The translations under genes were made by a program, and so were the position numbers. This document shows, piece after piece, positions 25,062 to 25,465 of a DNA stretch of 25,465 nucleotides. Source of the DNA: Opitutales bacterium (GTDB lineage Bacteria; Verrucomicrobiota; Verrucomicrobiia; Opitutales; JAFGAQ01); assembly GCA_028704125.1 (NCBI GenBank), contig JAQVLM010000005.1, positions 1-25,465 of the forward strand, given 5' to 3'. Position 1 is the first letter of the stretch. The number at the start of each line of letters is the position of its first letter. Below the pieces are notes generated by a model. The model was not told the DNA's origin and did no database searches. It worked only from the letters and a program-made list of their open reading frames with translations.

Positions 25062-25465
25062 ATGGCCCATGCTCCGTATTTTGAACTTCACGCACGCAGC
25101 GCATTCAGCTTTCTGCGGGGCGCGTCCCGACCCGAGGCCCTGTCGCGCCGCGCCGCCGCCGTCGGGCTTCCGGGCATTGCCCTGTGCGACCGCGACGGAG
25201 TCTACGGCACGGCACGCCTCCACGCCGATGCACGCGAACAGGGCATACGGCCGATCGTGGGGGCCGAACTGACACTCGAGGACGAAAGTGTCCTGCCTGT
25301 GCTGGTGCGCACGCGAGAGGGCTACCGCAACCTGTGCAGACTGCTCACACAGGCGCACCTGCGCGCATCCAAAGGCAACCCGCGGATCCGTTGGGATGAG
25401 CTGCCCGCGCATGCAGCCGGACTCTCCGCACTCACCGGCGATCACGAGGGGCCCATTCACCGCGC
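25062..25465 (+). CDS. dnaE2: Error-prone DNA polymerase DnaE2, N-terminal part only
   Basis: DnaE2 is the C-family polymerase of the ImuA-ImuB-DnaE2 mutasome. Only 134 codons are in the window; the frame is open at the right edge. The PHP domain starts YFELHARSAFSFLRGASRPE, with LPGIALCDRDGVYG and IRPIVGAELTL. The second His of the usual LHxHS metal motif is Arg, a change common in DnaE2 and consistent with loss of PHP metal chemistry. ATG 25062 fits the family N-terminus. The stretch is clearly more GC-rich than most of the window. Confidence 0.92.
   Translation, partial: MAHAPYFELHARSAFSFLRGASRPEALSRRAAAVGLPGIALCDRDGVYGTARLHADAREQGIRPIVGAELTLEDESVLPVLVRTREGYRNLCRLLTQAHLRASKGNPRIRWDELPAHAAGLSALTGDHEGPIHR

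Noticed and set aside
1..25465. tRNA, rRNA, CRISPR arrays, insertion sequences
   Set aside because: I looked for T-loop patterns, repeated spacers, transposase motifs and terminal repeats by eye and found none.

Overview
The window (about 25.5 kb) looks like a chromosomal segment of a Gram-negative, heterotrophic bacterium. My best guess is Verrucomicrobiota (Opitutae/Puniceicoccales-like). Reasons: many small operons on alternating strands, frequent lack of Shine-Dalgarno sites, periplasmic/TonB-type proteins, secreted repeat proteins, an SGLT-type sodium symporter and an imuA-imuB-dnaE2 mutagenesis cassette. The phylum call is inference from gene style, not from a marker phylogeny.

Layout. 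1-1535 (+) is the 5'-truncated ilvD, with a one-base frame break near position 52. 1600-3915 (-) is a tight two-gene unit: a uroporphyrinogen-decarboxylase/MtaA-like methyltransferase fused to a thioredoxin-like domain, then a CobW/G3E GTPase. Both have altered metal-binding motifs. 3916-4332 is an unusually structured gap with an orphan terminator and a candidate small ORF. 4333-5673 (+) is NADP-type glutamate dehydrogenase with a clear terminator. 6152-8158 (+) is a sodium:solute symporter with a terminator. 8383-9024 (+) is an orphan TonB. 9079-11448 (-) holds a secreted GH5 glycosidase and a secreted nitroreductase-like/repeat protein whose C-terminal end lies in another frame. 11639-12016 (+) is a small zinc-ribbon protein.

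12028-15453 (-) is a block of three exported or membrane-anchored proteins (TonB-C-like triple repeat, TPR protein, unknown anchored protein). It diverges from moxR (15717-16703, +), which is followed by the elongation transpeptidase PBP2 (to 18679). A terminator-like hairpin with a 12-bp stem separates PBP2 from the convergent sufE, a small unknown gene, pnp and rpsO (18852-22335, -). Both pnp and rpsO have hairpin-bearing leaders. The right end (22833-25465, +) is imuA-imuB-dnaE2, preceded by an 18-nt inverted repeat resembling a LexA box. dnaE2 runs off the window.

How it fits together. Most genes are housekeeping: branched-chain amino acids, ammonia assimilation, cell-wall elongation, Fe-S assembly, RNA turnover, ribosome. 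Others are for a polymer- or sugar-using lifestyle: GH5, symporter, TonB. The least explained parts are the URO-D/thioredoxin-CobW pair with its leader region, the broken secreted nitroreductase-like protein, and the envelope cluster beside a moxR that lacks its usual DUF58/vWA partners. I see no tRNA, rRNA, CRISPR array or insertion sequence.
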